DNA from: Armatimonadota bacterium
Lineage (GTDB): Bacteria > Armatimonadota > Fimbriimonadia > Fimbriimonadales > Fimbriimonadaceae
DNA length: 61,806 nucleotides
Reading direction: 5' to 3'
Assembly: GCA_025360125.1 (NCBI GenBank)
Contig: JANYCU010000003.1
Coordinates: 1-61,806 of the forward strand
Below the pieces are notes generated by a model. That model had not been told where the DNA came from. It saw only the letters and a list, made by a program, of their open reading frames with translations, and ran no database searches. The position numbers were made by a program, and so were the translations under genes. Below, one piece after another: positions 51,323 to 60,499 of this stretch (position 1 is the first letter of the stretch; the number at the start of each line of letters is the position of its first letter).

Positions 51323-51328
51323 TATAAT
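51323..51328 (+). promoter_or_regulatory. -10 hexamer, leaderless start
   Basis: A perfect TATAAT lies 7 nt before the ATG at 51336 of the first cytochrome P460 gene. Confidence 0.6.
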
Positions 51329-51335
51329 TGAATCT

Positions 51336-51935
51336 ATGGTGTCGCTCGGTAAGACATTCTTTTTTGTGGGTTGTAGTGCGGTGTTGGTCGTCGGAACCGT
51401 TCTCGCAACTTCTAAACGTGAACCAGCCACGACGCTAGAACTGGTTAAGGACTATGCGAAGTGGACCAAGGCGACTGCGACTCCAGTTCGACTTTCATCC
51501 TATCTCGATGGCTTGTGCGTAGCCCTCCCCCAAAAGGAAATTGATGCACTTCACGCCGCCAATCCGCACCTTGATCGGTTCATTCAGGTTTACGTGAACC
51601 CGGTGGGCGAAAAAGCCATGATGAAAAACGGTACGTTCCCGGTCGGCTCGGTTATCGTAAAAGAAAAGCACGATGGCGAAGACGGGGCCGTTCTTTTGTC
51701 AACAGTCATGATCAAACGAGAGAAAGGATACAACTCGGCATGCGGCGATTGGCAGTTTGCGGTGATTGACGGGTTTACGACCAAGGTTACGGTTGACGGA
51801 AAGCTGGAATCATGTATGACCTGCCACATGCAAAGGTCAGAGCAGGATTTTGTGTTTCGAAGCTATGTTGGCATGAAGAAGGGCGAAGTCAGGGGAAGTG
51901 AGGCACGGTCCGACTTATGGTTAAAGGGTGGTTAG
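51336..51935 (+). CDS. Cytochrome P460 family protein, copy 1
   Basis: A 199-residue exported c-type haem protein of the cytochrome P460 superfamily, whose members oxidise hydroxylamine or bind NO. A signal or anchor segment (about 6-24) precedes the family core: TLELVKDYAKWTKA, VYVNPVGEKAMMKNGTFPVGSVIVKEK, VMIKREKGYNSACGDWQFAVID. The haem motif is Cys160-Cys163-His164 (SCMTCHMQ). The lysine that crosslinks haem in true P460 cannot be fixed without alignment. It is followed by a close relative, and no nitrogen-oxidation genes are nearby. Confidence 0.88.
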   Translation: MVSLGKTFFFVGCSAVLVVGTVLATSKREPATTLELVKDYAKWTKATATPVRLSSYLDGLCVALPQKEIDALHAANPHLDRFIQVYVNPVGEKAMMKNGTFPVGSVIVKEKHDGEDGAVLLSTVMIKREKGYNSACGDWQFAVIDGFTTKVTVDGKLESCMTCHMQRSEQDFVFRSYVGMKKGEVRGSEARSDLWLKGG

Positions 51936-52058
51936 TACCAAACATGATGATTGGCTCTATTATCCAAAGTTCAACAAATAGCAGTTTTGGGAGATTCGGT
52001 GTACCAAATGCTGATTCAATTCGTTCAGATAATTATGGGAAGGGATAATCGTCCAATT

Positions 52059-52652
52059 ATGCCATGGCTAAGTAAGGTTTTATTTCTCGGAAGCGCGGTT
52101 GGGTTTGCGGTTTTCAGCGCGGCCGTTCGACAAGAAAAGCCAGCTACGACAGTTGAGCTGGTTAAGGACTACTCAAAGTGGACTAAGGCGAATCCGATTC
52201 CGATCCGCCTCGGAACTTCGCTCGATATGCTCTGCCGTGGGATATCGAATGATGAGCGAAAAAGCTATCAAAAGACAGCGATTCACTTCGATCGATACAT
52301 GACCGTTTATGTGAATCCGGCGGGAGAGAAGGCGATGCAGAAGGGAGGGGTCTTTCCGGTTGGGTCGATCATTGTCAAAGAGAAGCGGGACTCGAAAACG
52401 GGGCCGATTGTTTTGTCCACCGTGATGATCAAGCGGGAAAAGGGATACAACCCGGTATGCGGCGATTGGCAATTTGCGGCATTGAATGCTGATGCCACAA
52501 AGACCGACGGAGACGGAAAGCTTGACTCCTGCATGAAGTGTCACAAGGATCAGTCGAAGAAAGACTTTGTGTATCGAACGTACGTTGGCGTTCGGGAATT
52601 TGGGTCATCGAGCGGCTATGATCCCGGAAAGGGGCTGTTTGGCGGCGGCTAG
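52059..52652 (+). CDS. Cytochrome P460 family protein, copy 2
   Basis: A 197-residue paralogue of the preceding gene, from ATG 52059 (nine bases after GATAAT; the open frame to 51951 is unlikely to be translated). N-terminal anchor WLSKVLFLGSAVGFAVFSAAV; core TVELVKDYSKWTKA, VYVNPAGEKAMQKGGVFPVGSIIVKEK, VMIKREKGYNPVCGDWQFA; haem motif Cys158-Cys161-His162 (SCMKCHKD). The central segment before VYVNP differs most between the copies, which may reflect different ligands or partners. Confidence 0.88.
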   Translation: MPWLSKVLFLGSAVGFAVFSAAVRQEKPATTVELVKDYSKWTKANPIPIRLGTSLDMLCRGISNDERKSYQKTAIHFDRYMTVYVNPAGEKAMQKGGVFPVGSIIVKEKRDSKTGPIVLSTVMIKREKGYNPVCGDWQFAALNADATKTDGDGKLDSCMKCHKDQSKKDFVYRTYVGVREFGSSSGYDPGKGLFGGG

Positions 52653-52698
52653 GAGTTTAACTTAACGCTGCTCTTGCCATAGTAGGGGCAGAGCCTGT

Positions 52699-52720
52699 GC
52701 AGGCGGGACGCCCGCGCTCC
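52699..52720. other. Short palindrome between convergent genes
   Basis: GCGGG and CCCGC pair around ACG (52703-52715) inside GCAGGCGGGACGCCCGCGCT, between the P460 and mutS gene ends. Similar GC palindromes are scattered in many genomes of this type; terminator function is uncertain. Confidence 0.35.
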
Positions 52721-52724
52721 GGCA

Positions 52725-55289
52725 TTAAGAACTAAATTTCCGTTTCCAGTCGTCGAGGAGTTTGAGGGCCTCGATTGGAGTGAGGGCATTTACGTTCACT
52801 CGCTCAAGCTCATCGAGGACGGGTGGGCGTTCGGCCTCGAATAAAGTCATTTGTAGCCGCTGAGTGCTGACGGGGATTGCGGTTGGCGCGCTCGTGTTTT
52901 CCAGGTCCTGAAGCACCTCGTTGGCGCGGGTCAAGACTGCTTGTGGGACGCCCGCCATTCGGGCGACGTGGATTCCGTACGATCGGTCAGCCCCGCCTGG
53001 AAGCACGCGGTGAGTCCAGACGATGTCGTCGCCAAACTCTTCGACCGCGACGCGGAAGTTCTTTACCGTCGACATTGAATTCTCCAGCTCGTTGAGCTGG
53101 TGATAGTGGGTCGCGAACAGAGTTTTCGATCTCATTCCCACCAAATGCTCGATCATTGCCCAGGCGATGGCGAGACCATCGTAGGTTGAGGTTCCGCGTC
53201 CAACCTCGTCCAAAATGACCAAGCTTTGCTCGGTCGCATGGTTGAGGATATTGGCGGATTCGACCATTTCAACCATGAAGGTGCTTTGGCCGTGGGCGAG
53301 CTCGTCTTTCGCGCCGATTCGGGCGAAGATTCGGTCGCAGATTCCCACTTTGGCGTCCTTACAAGGCACGTATGACCCGATCTGAGCCATTAAGATGATC
53401 AGCGCGGTTTGGCGAAGGTAGGTCGATTTTCCGGCCATGTTTGGACCTGTGATGATGAGCGACCGGGGTAATTCAGATCCGAGTTCGAGGTCATTGGGAA
53501 CGAAATTGGGATTATTTGCTTCGACGACCGCGTGGCGGCCGGAATGATAGATGAGGACATCTTCTTCGACCACTTCGGGACGGGTGTAGTTTCGCACGAC
53601 GGCTACCTCGGCAAAATTCGACAATACGTCGATTTCGGCGATGGCGCGGGCGGTCTGTAAAAGCGAACCTGCATGCTCAGCAACTCGCAGGCGAACCCGG
53701 TTAAAGAGGTCGGATTCGAGCGAAGTTGCCTTCTCTTCGGCTCCGAGGACTTGGGCTTCCTGATCCTTTAGTTCGGCGGTGATATACCGCTCGGCGTTGG
53801 CGGTGGTCTGCTTGCGGATGTAGTGGTCGGGCACCTTTTCGATGTGCTGTTTGGTCACTTCGATGTAGTAGCCAAACACGGAATTAAATCCGATTTTGAG
53901 GGAGTTGATGCCCGTCGTCTCTTTTTCTTTGGCTTCAAGGCTGGCGATGAAAGTTTTTCCAGAGCGGCCGAGCTCTCGCAATTTATCGAGTTCATGGTCA
54001 TGTTCGGGGCGGATGATGCCGCCGTCTCGGACCGAATGGGGTGGCTCGGGGACAATGGCATTGATGAGCAGCGTTGCCAGGTCGCCGTGCGACTGCACTT
54101 GCTCGATAAGCTCTTGGATACGACCAAATCCAAGCTTTTCGGCGGGTTGTAGCACCTTGGGAAGATTGATGAGGGTTTGGCGAAGGGCGGCGAGGTCACG
54201 CGGACCCGCTAGGTTCGCCGAGCAACGAGAAACGAGCCGTTCGATGTCGCTTAAACCGCCCAAAGCGTCTCGCAAGTCTCCACGGTGAATGGATGACCCC
54301 ATGAACCGGGTTACCGCATCGTGACGCCGCTTGATTTCTTCACGGTCAAGTAATGGCTGTTCGACCCATCGGCGCAGGAGCCGCATGCCCATGGGGGTCT
54401 TCGTCATGTCTAAGACCCCGAGGAGGGTAAATCGCTTGGAGCCATCGGCGAGGTTCTGGGTTAATTCGAGCGAACGCCGGGTGGCGGGGTCGAGGCGCAT
54501 GAATCCATCAACTGAATAGGTTGACAGCCCTTGCAGGTGGGCGAGTGACACATGATTTCGCTCGGCGTACGCCACGATCATCGAAGCGGCGGTGATCGCG
54601 GCCGGCTTATCAGCGCAACCGAAACCGCTGAGCGACGAAACGTGGAACGTTTCGGTCAACTTCCGAGTGGCTTGATCGAGACGTGGCTGGTTGAAGTCAG
54701 TTGTCGAAGAACCGAGTGCGTTGCGCGCAACTTCGCCGTAGGCATCGACATCTTTGCCCAGGAGGAGTTCGGACGGGCGAAGGCGAGCAAGTTCTTGGAG
54801 TAGTCGCTCTTGGGACTCGCTGCCAGAAATCTCTGTGACCTGAAATTCGCCCGTCGAAGGGTCGAGTATGGCCAGTCCAAGCGAACCATCGTTGACGCAG
54901 AGCGCGGCAAGAAAGTTATTTCGGCCAGAATCCAGAAGCGTGTCTTCGAGTACGGTTCCGGCGGTCATGACCCGAGTGACACCGCGCTTGACCAAACCTT
55001 TTGCGGTTTTGGTGTCTTCGAGTTGGTCGCAGATAGCGACTTTGTGTCCTTTTTGAAGCAATCGAGCGAGATATTTTTCGACTGAATGGTAGGGAACACC
55101 CGCCATGGCGACTTTGCCATTCTCGCCATCAGACTTCGAAGTGAGGGTTATTTCGAGCGCGGCTGAAGCGGTTTCGGCATCATCTCCGTAAAACTCATAG
55201 AAGTCACCAACGCGCATGGCCAGGAGTACACCGGGGTGCTCTGCCCTTGCGGAGAAATACTGTTGGAGCATTGGTGTTTTCGCGGTCAT
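52725..55289 (-). CDS. mutS: DNA mismatch repair protein
   Basis: An 854-residue mismatch sensor ATPase, numbered from the ATG at 55289 (MTAKTPMLQQYFSARAEHPG). The mismatch-binding motif is GDFYEFYGDDA near 30-40. Walker A is TGPNMAGKSTYLRQTA (about 612), with STFMVEM and VILDEVGRGTSTYDGLAIA as signature and Walker B, and TLFATHYHQL as the sensor. The C-terminal helix-turn-helix ends in the usual position. The open frame continues to 55433, but the extra residues overlap a divergent gene and do not match the family. No mutL follows. Confidence 0.97.
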   Translation of the reverse strand: MTAKTPMLQQYFSARAEHPGVLLAMRVGDFYEFYGDDAETASAALEITLTSKSDGENGKVAMAGVPYHSVEKYLARLLQKGHKVAICDQLEDTKTAKGLVKRGVTRVMTAGTVLEDTLLDSGRNNFLAALCVNDGSLGLAILDPSTGEFQVTEISGSESQERLLQELARLRPSELLLGKDVDAYGEVARNALGSSTTDFNQPRLDQATRKLTETFHVSSLSGFGCADKPAAITAASMIVAYAERNHVSLAHLQGLSTYSVDGFMRLDPATRRSLELTQNLADGSKRFTLLGVLDMTKTPMGMRLLRRWVEQPLLDREEIKRRHDAVTRFMGSSIHRGDLRDALGGLSDIERLVSRCSANLAGPRDLAALRQTLINLPKVLQPAEKLGFGRIQELIEQVQSHGDLATLLINAIVPEPPHSVRDGGIIRPEHDHELDKLRELGRSGKTFIASLEAKEKETTGINSLKIGFNSVFGYYIEVTKQHIEKVPDHYIRKQTTANAERYITAELKDQEAQVLGAEEKATSLESDLFNRVRLRVAEHAGSLLQTARAIAEIDVLSNFAEVAVVRNYTRPEVVEEDVLIYHSGRHAVVEANNPNFVPNDLELGSELPRSLIITGPNMAGKSTYLRQTALIILMAQIGSYVPCKDAKVGICDRIFARIGAKDELAHGQSTFMVEMVESANILNHATEQSLVILDEVGRGTSTYDGLAIAWAMIEHLVGMRSKTLFATHYHQLNELENSMSTVKNFRVAVEEFGDDIVWTHRVLPGGADRSYGIHVARMAGVPQAVLTRANEVLQDLENTSAPTAIPVSTQRLQMTLFEAERPPVLDELERVNVNALTPIEALKLLDDWKRKFSS

Positions 55290-55333
55290 GCCTATCATGA
55301 GTATGACTCGCGTCATAATGAATCTGAGCAAAG

Positions 55334-55726
55334 ATGAAACGGTTAGGTCTTCGATGGATTTTATTGGCGGTTTCGGTTTTCGCCGCTTCCATATTGTGTC
55401 GTGCGATGAATCTTGGATTTCAGGCCAACGCATCGACCTTTCAACAAGCGATTGTTCTCATGATTGGCGTCGCCTTGCTGGCGTTTCTCAACGCTACCCT
55501 CGGCAAATTTCTTAAGTTCATCACTCTGCCATTGAGTTGCATCACGCTGGGACTTTTTTCGCTCGTTGTGAATGCGGCGGTTCTCTATTCTGCGGCCAGG
55601 CTAGAGCTTGGTTTCAAAGTAACGGAAACTGGATTGGGTGGTTTTTTTGCGGCTTTCGTGGCCTCCTTACTCATATCCTTTATCAACGGAGTGTTGGGCG
55701 TCTTCTTGCCCGATGACAAAGAGTGA
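55334..55726 (+). CDS. Phage holin-type 4-helix membrane protein (YvlD-like)
   Basis: A 130-residue protein with four transmembrane segments (about 6-25, 38-58, 62-88 and 100-122) of the Phage_holin_4_2 / YvlD family. The conserved small-residue helix SCITLGLFSLVVNAAVLYSAA is diagnostic. Despite the name, chromosomal members are not phage lysis proteins; the function is unknown. Its stop overlaps the GTG of yvcK (GTGA). Confidence 0.85.
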   Translation: MKRLGLRWILLAVSVFAASILCRAMNLGFQANASTFQQAIVLMIGVALLAFLNATLGKFLKFITLPLSCITLGLFSLVVNAAVLYSAARLELGFKVTETGLGGFFAAFVASLLISFINGVLGVFLPDDKE

Positions 55727-57030
55727 GTCGGCGGCATCGGTTAAGAAAAGTTTTAGCTCCGACAAAAGGCATCGGTAAGGGCCTGATTTTTGGATTTTTT
55801 GGCCTCCTCACTGCCCTCCTTGGTTCACTTTTAGCGTTTGGTTTCCAACTAAGGTCGCTCATTGCCTTTGTTCACGGCCTAGTTTCCAGCATTTTTGATA
55901 GCTGGCTCGACGTCAATCAAACCGATAACTCCATTTACTGGATCGGGGCAACCCTTTTCATCCTTGGCCTCGTCCTTTTGGTCCTTTCGGTGCGAAACGT
56001 TCTCAACCACATCATTGAAACCTTTAGTCCAAACGTGACCACGGGGCACGCGGACGTCTACCGCCGAAAGCAACTTCTTGCTCAGGGCCCACAGATCGTG
56101 ACGATTGGTGGCGGCACTGGCCTCTCAACGCTTTTGAGAGGTTGGAAGCAGCATAGTTCGAACATCACTGCGATTGTCACTGTAACGGATGACGGAGGGT
56201 CTTCGGGTCGGCTGGTGCATGAGAAGGGGATGATTCCTCCCGGCGATATCCGAAACTGTTTGGTGGCGCTCGCAGACGCAGAAAAGGCGATGACCGACCT
56301 TTTCTCGTATCGATTTCGGGATGGTGGCTCGCTTAGCGGGCACTCGATGGGAAATCTACTGATCACTGCGCTGGTTGACCAGGCACAAGGGGATTTTGAA
56401 CGAGCAATTAACATTGCTTCTGAAGTTTTGGCTATCCGTGGACAAGTTATGCCTTCGACGCTGGACCACGTCGGACTGCATGCGCTGCTGGATGACGACC
56501 TCGAGATTTCAGGTGAAACCGCGATTGTCGAGGCTGGCCGAAAAATCCGTGAGCTTCGATTGGCGCCAAAGGATGTTCAGGCGTATCAACCCGCGCTTGA
56601 CGCGATTGCAACGGCTGACCTGATCTGCATCGGCCCCGGAAGCGTGTATACGTCGGTCATTCCCAATTTGTTAATCCCAGGCATGGCGCAGGCTTTGAAG
56701 GAGAGCAAGGCGATCAAGGTTTACATCTGCAATGTGATGACGCAAAAGGGTGAGAGCGACACCTTTAGTGCTAGCGAGCATGTTGGCGCGATCATGCAGC
56801 AAGTGAAGGAAAGAGTTTTCGATTATGTCTTGGTCAATACAGGAGTGCCGACCGATGCATCACTGGAAAAATACCGCGCAGTTGGCCAGATTTTTGTCGA
56901 CCCGGACATCGACCGGATCAAGGCGATGGGCCTTCGCATAATCCCCGGGAACTTCATGTCGGACTCCGAGCACGTCCGCCATGACCACGTCAAGGTTGTG
57001 AGCAAGCTGATGACGATCCTTGGGCTATGA
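55723..57030 (+). CDS. yvcK: YvcK-type UDP-GlcNAc-binding protein
   Basis: A 435-residue protein of the YvcK/CofD-like family, which binds UDP-sugars and is needed for morphology and gluconeogenic growth in Bacillus. Two N-terminal hydrophobic segments (about 18-45 and 70-92) precede the CofD fold, an extension absent from short YvcK proteins. The fold has GGGTGLSTLLRG, TVTDDGGSSGRLVHEKG, PPGDIRNCLVALAD, LSGHSMGNLLITAL and IGPGSVYTSVIPNLL. It starts at GTG 55723, coupled to the holin-like gene. Its link to cell-wall precursor supply fits the gmk-coaBC neighbourhood only loosely. Confidence 0.92.
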   Translation: MSRRHRLRKVLAPTKGIGKGLIFGFFGLLTALLGSLLAFGFQLRSLIAFVHGLVSSIFDSWLDVNQTDNSIYWIGATLFILGLVLLVLSVRNVLNHIIETFSPNVTTGHADVYRRKQLLAQGPQIVTIGGGTGLSTLLRGWKQHSSNITAIVTVTDDGGSSGRLVHEKGMIPPGDIRNCLVALADAEKAMTDLFSYRFRDGGSLSGHSMGNLLITALVDQAQGDFERAINIASEVLAIRGQVMPSTLDHVGLHALLDDDLEISGETAIVEAGRKIRELRLAPKDVQAYQPALDAIATADLICIGPGSVYTSVIPNLLIPGMAQALKESKAIKVYICNVMTQKGESDTFSASEHVGAIMQQVKERVFDYVLVNTGVPTDASLEKYRAVGQIFVDPDIDRIKAMGLRIIPGNFMSDSEHVRHDHVKVVSKLMTILGL

Positions 57031-57109
57031 CGGTTGTCTACTCCCTCTTGCAAAAAGGGATAGTTGACGATTTTGGGATTATAAGTACACTCTCAGTAAT
57101 AAATTTACT

Positions 57110-57655
57110 GTGAGCGGAAACCTCATCATCCTCAGCGGCCCTAGTGGGGTCGGAAAAGACACCATCATCGATGCCTGGCGAGAAATCAATCCCAAGGTTG
57201 AGCGCGTTGTCGCGACCACTACTCGAAAGCCTCGGCTAGGGGAAGTAGATGGGGTCGACTACGACTTTGTGTCGGTACCAGAGTTTCACCAAAAAGCTGC
57301 GATCGGTGAGTTTCTTGAGTTCAAAGAAGTTCATGGGAATTGGTACGCAACTCCGCTTAACAGTATGGAAAATCTCATTGCTTCGGGAAAGATTGCAATC
57401 CTCAAGATCGATGTTCAGGGTGCCATCCACGCCATGCACTTGCGAAAAGATGCGATTTCGGTATTCATTCTGCCGCCATCGATGGAGGAACTTGAGCAAC
57501 GAATTCGGGGAAGAGGGACGGATGACGACGCGATCATCGAGCAGCGACTCATCAATGCTCAGGATGAAGTTGCTTTTGCCAACAAGTATCAACACCGAAT
57601 CGTCAATTTGGATGTTGACATGACGGTGGCGCTTTTGGAGAAGATTGTCGAATGA
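57110..57655 (+). CDS. gmk: Guanylate kinase
   Basis: A 181-residue enzyme that converts GMP to GDP. The P-loop is SGPSGVGKDT (about 9-18), with Asp in place of the usual Ser after the Lys, as in some other bacterial gmk genes. TTRKPRLGEVDGVDYDFVS is the GMP-binding block, followed by EVHGNWYATP and DVQGA. It starts at GTG 57110, and its stop overlaps coaBC (ATGA). Confidence 0.96.
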   Translation: MSGNLIILSGPSGVGKDTIIDAWREINPKVERVVATTTRKPRLGEVDGVDYDFVSVPEFHQKAAIGEFLEFKEVHGNWYATPLNSMENLIASGKIAILKIDVQGAIHAMHLRKDAISVFILPPSMEELEQRIRGRGTDDDAIIEQRLINAQDEVAFANKYQHRIVNLDVDMTVALLEKIVE

Positions 57656-58842
57656 ACATTTTGCTGGGCGTCAGTGGTTCTGTTTCGGCATACCGAGCGG
57701 CAGATTTATCGCGCGAACTGATGCGTCAGGGTCACACGGTTCGGGTTTGCCTTACGGATGCCGCCCAGAACTTCGTCAGCGCGGTTCTATTCGAAACTCT
57801 GACTTCGCAGCCGTGCCTTGTTGACACCTTCGAGGAGCCGACCGTTGGCCGCATGGCGCATATTGATTGGGCTCGCCAAGCGGATGTCATCGTGATTGCC
57901 CCGGCAACTGCGAACACGATCAACAAGCTCGCTAATGGACTTGCGGATGACATGCTGAGCACGCTTGCGCTCGTCACGACTCGGCCCATGATCATTTGCC
58001 CGGCGATGAATCCGCAAATGTACGTTCACGAAACCGTACAGACCTCGTTGCGACATTTGATTTCCCGTGGGGCTACCGTAGTTGAACCGACCGAAGGCGA
58101 CGTTGCGAGCGGAGAGACCGGAGTGGGCAAATTGGCCCCCATTGAGCGGATTGTCGAATGCGTTGAAGAAGTTCTGTTTTCGTCTCAAGCGTTGATCGGT
58201 AAAAAGATTTTGATCACATCGGGCCCAACCCAAGAGCCGATCGATTCGGTTCGGTACATCTCGAACCATTCGAGCGGAAAGATGGGCTCGGCGGTCGCAA
58301 AAGCTGCTTTGCAGATGGGTGCCGAAGTCACGGTTATTGCTGGTCCTCAATCCGAACCGCTCCCGATCGGAGCGAAGGTTCATTCCGTAACCACTGCCCA
58401 GCAGATGCATGACCAAGCGGTGAAGCTCGCTCCATCTTTTGATTGGGTGATCGCAGTCGCCGCGGTAGCCGACTACCGGATGTCAGCCCCAATTGAGGGC
58501 AAGCTACGGCGAACGGAAGACTCGATGACCCTTGACCTCGTCGCAAACCCTGACGTCATTGCGGCGGTGGCGAAAGCTGCACCTAATGCCCTCCTGGTGG
58601 GATTCGCGGCGGAGCCGACGAGCGAGACAACCATGGCTCAAGAAAAGATCAAGCGAAAAGGGCTTTTTGCGATTGCCGCCAATGATATTTCAAACCCTTC
58701 CACCACATTTGGGTCAGCTCAGAATCACCTTAAACTAATTTTTAACGACGGGTCTATCGCTGAAAGTGGACTCACATCGAAATTTCAGTGTTCTATTTGG
58801 CTTCTGAAACAAATTATCTACAAATGTGCGAATAAAAGTTAA
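57652..58842 (+). CDS. coaBC: Phosphopantothenate-cysteine ligase / decarboxylase
   Basis: A 396-residue bifunctional enzyme of coenzyme A synthesis. The N-terminal flavoprotein domain (about 1-180) shows GSVSAYRAADL, ATANTINKLANGLADDML and PAMNPQMY. The position of the decarboxylase's catalytic Cys (usual word ACG) reads ASGETGVGKL, a Ser. The ligase domain (about 185-396) has ITSGPTQEPIDSVRYISNHSSGKMG, AVAAVADYR and GFAAEP. Both domains are full length. Coupled to gmk by a four-base overlap. Confidence 0.95.
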   Translation: MNILLGVSGSVSAYRAADLSRELMRQGHTVRVCLTDAAQNFVSAVLFETLTSQPCLVDTFEEPTVGRMAHIDWARQADVIVIAPATANTINKLANGLADDMLSTLALVTTRPMIICPAMNPQMYVHETVQTSLRHLISRGATVVEPTEGDVASGETGVGKLAPIERIVECVEEVLFSSQALIGKKILITSGPTQEPIDSVRYISNHSSGKMGSAVAKAALQMGAEVTVIAGPQSEPLPIGAKVHSVTTAQQMHDQAVKLAPSFDWVIAVAAVADYRMSAPIEGKLRRTEDSMTLDLVANPDVIAAVAKAAPNALLVGFAAEPTSETTMAQEKIKRKGLFAIAANDISNPSTTFGSAQNHLKLIFNDGSIAESGLTSKFQCSIWLLKQIIYKCANKS

Positions 58843-58866
58843 ACTGAGAAACGTTTACAAATTGAC

Positions 58867-59589
58867 ATGAATCATTCCGCAGAAGTCGAAGCTCCAGCTA
58901 AGTGGAAACCTTCTCCGTTGGTATTGATCGTCGCTGGAATTCTTGCAATAAGTAGCATCTTCCTTTTCCTTCCATCGAATCAAACCGCTCGAAAGGTAAG
59001 AGCCCTTAAACTTCTCAAAACTGAATATGTCGGGCCGAAAGATATTTCCAATCTGTATGCTGGCTTTTTGGTGAATATGAAGAACAAAGTCGTCAAGATG
59101 TCCGCAACCGACATCGGGCAACTTTACGTGCTGATGCCCACTCCGACAGAAACCGTGTCATCGAATACATTCAATGAATTAGACGACCGCTATTATTCCA
59201 ACGAAAACCGCAAGTCGGTTTCGGCTTGCCTTCTGGCTCCTGACCCAAGCAGTACTGGTTGGAGTTTGTTTGCCAAGGTATGGATCGCCTCAACTCTTTT
59301 GAATAAAACGGATCGATTTGCAGATCAATACGGACAAATGCTGTCGTATTCCAATGCGCAAGCGATGAAGGAATTGACTAAACTTTGGAGTGCTTTCCCC
59401 ACTGAAATTCAATCTCAGGCCGAAGATATTTTGGCCAAGAACCGCGAACTGGTTAAGACCCTGAAAAAGTCACGCCGGTTTTTCCAAGACGGGGAAGGAA
59501 TTAACTACGAAGTTGACATCTCCAACAACATCTGGGAGCTTAGGAGCCTGTTACGCGAAGCCTATCCTAACCGCCGATTGGTTCAATAA
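58867..59589 (+). CDS. Hypothetical membrane-anchored protein
   Basis: A 240-residue protein that I do not recognise. One N-terminal transmembrane segment (about 17-37, SPLVLIVAGILAISSIFLFL) is followed by a helical extracytoplasmic domain (KVWIASTLLNKTDRFADQYGQML, AMKELTKLWSAFPTEIQSQAEDILAKNRELVKTLKK). It is 24 bases after coaBC and may share its transcript. Its last 23 bases overlap the convergent hydrolase gene. Confidence 0.55.
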   Translation: MNHSAEVEAPAKWKPSPLVLIVAGILAISSIFLFLPSNQTARKVRALKLLKTEYVGPKDISNLYAGFLVNMKNKVVKMSATDIGQLYVLMPTPTETVSSNTFNELDDRYYSNENRKSVSACLLAPDPSSTGWSLFAKVWIASTLLNKTDRFADQYGQMLSYSNAQAMKELTKLWSAFPTEIQSQAEDILAKNRELVKTLKKSRRFFQDGEGINYEVDISNNIWELRSLLREAYPNRRLVQ

Positions 59590-60478
59590 CCGAAAGGTCC
59601 GGTACGCCGCTATTCATCAGGAACCAATTAATTTCCCCAGTCACGCGTTCCGCCTGTTCCTCGATCAAGAACCGTCCTGATTCATCAAACTGGATCGCTT
59701 GGGCATTGGGGAAAGACTTCTGCATGCGAGCAAGGGCGTCGGGGCCGAACATCGGATCTTTCATTCCCCACAGCAAAAGCACCCGTTTGGTTTGAAGAGA
59801 ATTTGTTTTGGCTAGCACTGAGTCGTACCAGGCTCCACTCGTCAGCCAACTTCCGACCATTGCAAATACCGCCTTTCGTTCGGTCGAGTCACTAAAAGGT
59901 TTTAGATATTGTCGCTCAATGCTCCGAGATATTCGGTAGCGATCGGCAAAGAGGGCGGGCAAGACAAACCCCGGAGCTGATTGAATGAATCGGTAGTAAA
60001 AACGATTCGCCGGACTTTGGATCATTTTGGCCAGCTTCGTTGCGGTTGGGTTTTCACTCAAATTCCAAAGGTGAGAGTTAAAGATCACTAATTCGCGGAC
60101 CAAGTCGGGATTGGCTGCCGCCCAATCCATCGCAATGGCAACGCCCGCATCATGAGCAACGATCGTGACGTCGTTCAAACCCAAGTACTGCATGAACCGG
60201 GCAAATCGTTTGGCGTGAGCTTCGGGTTTATAGTTGGCATCGCTAGGCTTGTCGCTGAGGCCAAAGCCCAGGTGATCTACCGCAATGCATCGGTGGGATT
60301 GTTTGAGGGATTCGATGGCTCGACGAAACATGAACGACCACGTCATGTTTCCATGAACAAAAATAATTGGGCGACCTTCACCTTCGTCGATGTAGTTCAT
60401 CCACCCTTCGCCAGAGTCGAATTCTCGAAAGGCAAAGGGATATTCAAGCCGATTCAGCCAGAACCGATGGTCGTCCAC
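59567..60478 (-). CDS. Alpha/beta hydrolase of haloalkane-dehalogenase type, catalytic His missing
   Basis: A 303-residue alpha/beta hydrolase closest to haloalkane dehalogenases and epoxide-hydrolase-like enzymes. The oxyanion block is VHGNMTWSFMFR (41-52), DHLGFGLSDKP follows, and the nucleophile elbow VAHDAG has Asp110, as in dehalogenases. A later acid is in LLWGMKDPMFG. The family's catalytic His (usual GHFxxEE) is Arg269 in DESGRFLIEE, and no His follows. The protein may be an inactive binding homologue or use a different base. Confidence 0.8.
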   Translation of the reverse strand: MDDHRFWLNRLEYPFAFREFDSGEGWMNYIDEGEGRPIIFVHGNMTWSFMFRRAIESLKQSHRCIAVDHLGFGLSDKPSDANYKPEAHAKRFARFMQYLGLNDVTIVAHDAGVAIAMDWAAANPDLVRELVIFNSHLWNLSENPTATKLAKMIQSPANRFYYRFIQSAPGFVLPALFADRYRISRSIERQYLKPFSDSTERKAVFAMVGSWLTSGAWYDSVLAKTNSLQTKRVLLLWGMKDPMFGPDALARMQKSFPNAQAIQFDESGRFLIEEQAERVTGEINWFLMNSGVPDLSVIEPIGG

Positions 60479-60499
60479 TTCAATTCTATTCTACGAGAT

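Noticed and set aside
55290-55433. Longer N-terminus for MutS
   Set aside because: The extra residues do not resemble MutS and overlap the start of a divergent gene; the family N-terminus starts at 55289.
55334-55726. Holin-like gene as evidence for a prophage
   Set aside because: The protein belongs to a chromosomal YvlD-like family, overlaps yvcK, and no other phage gene is near.
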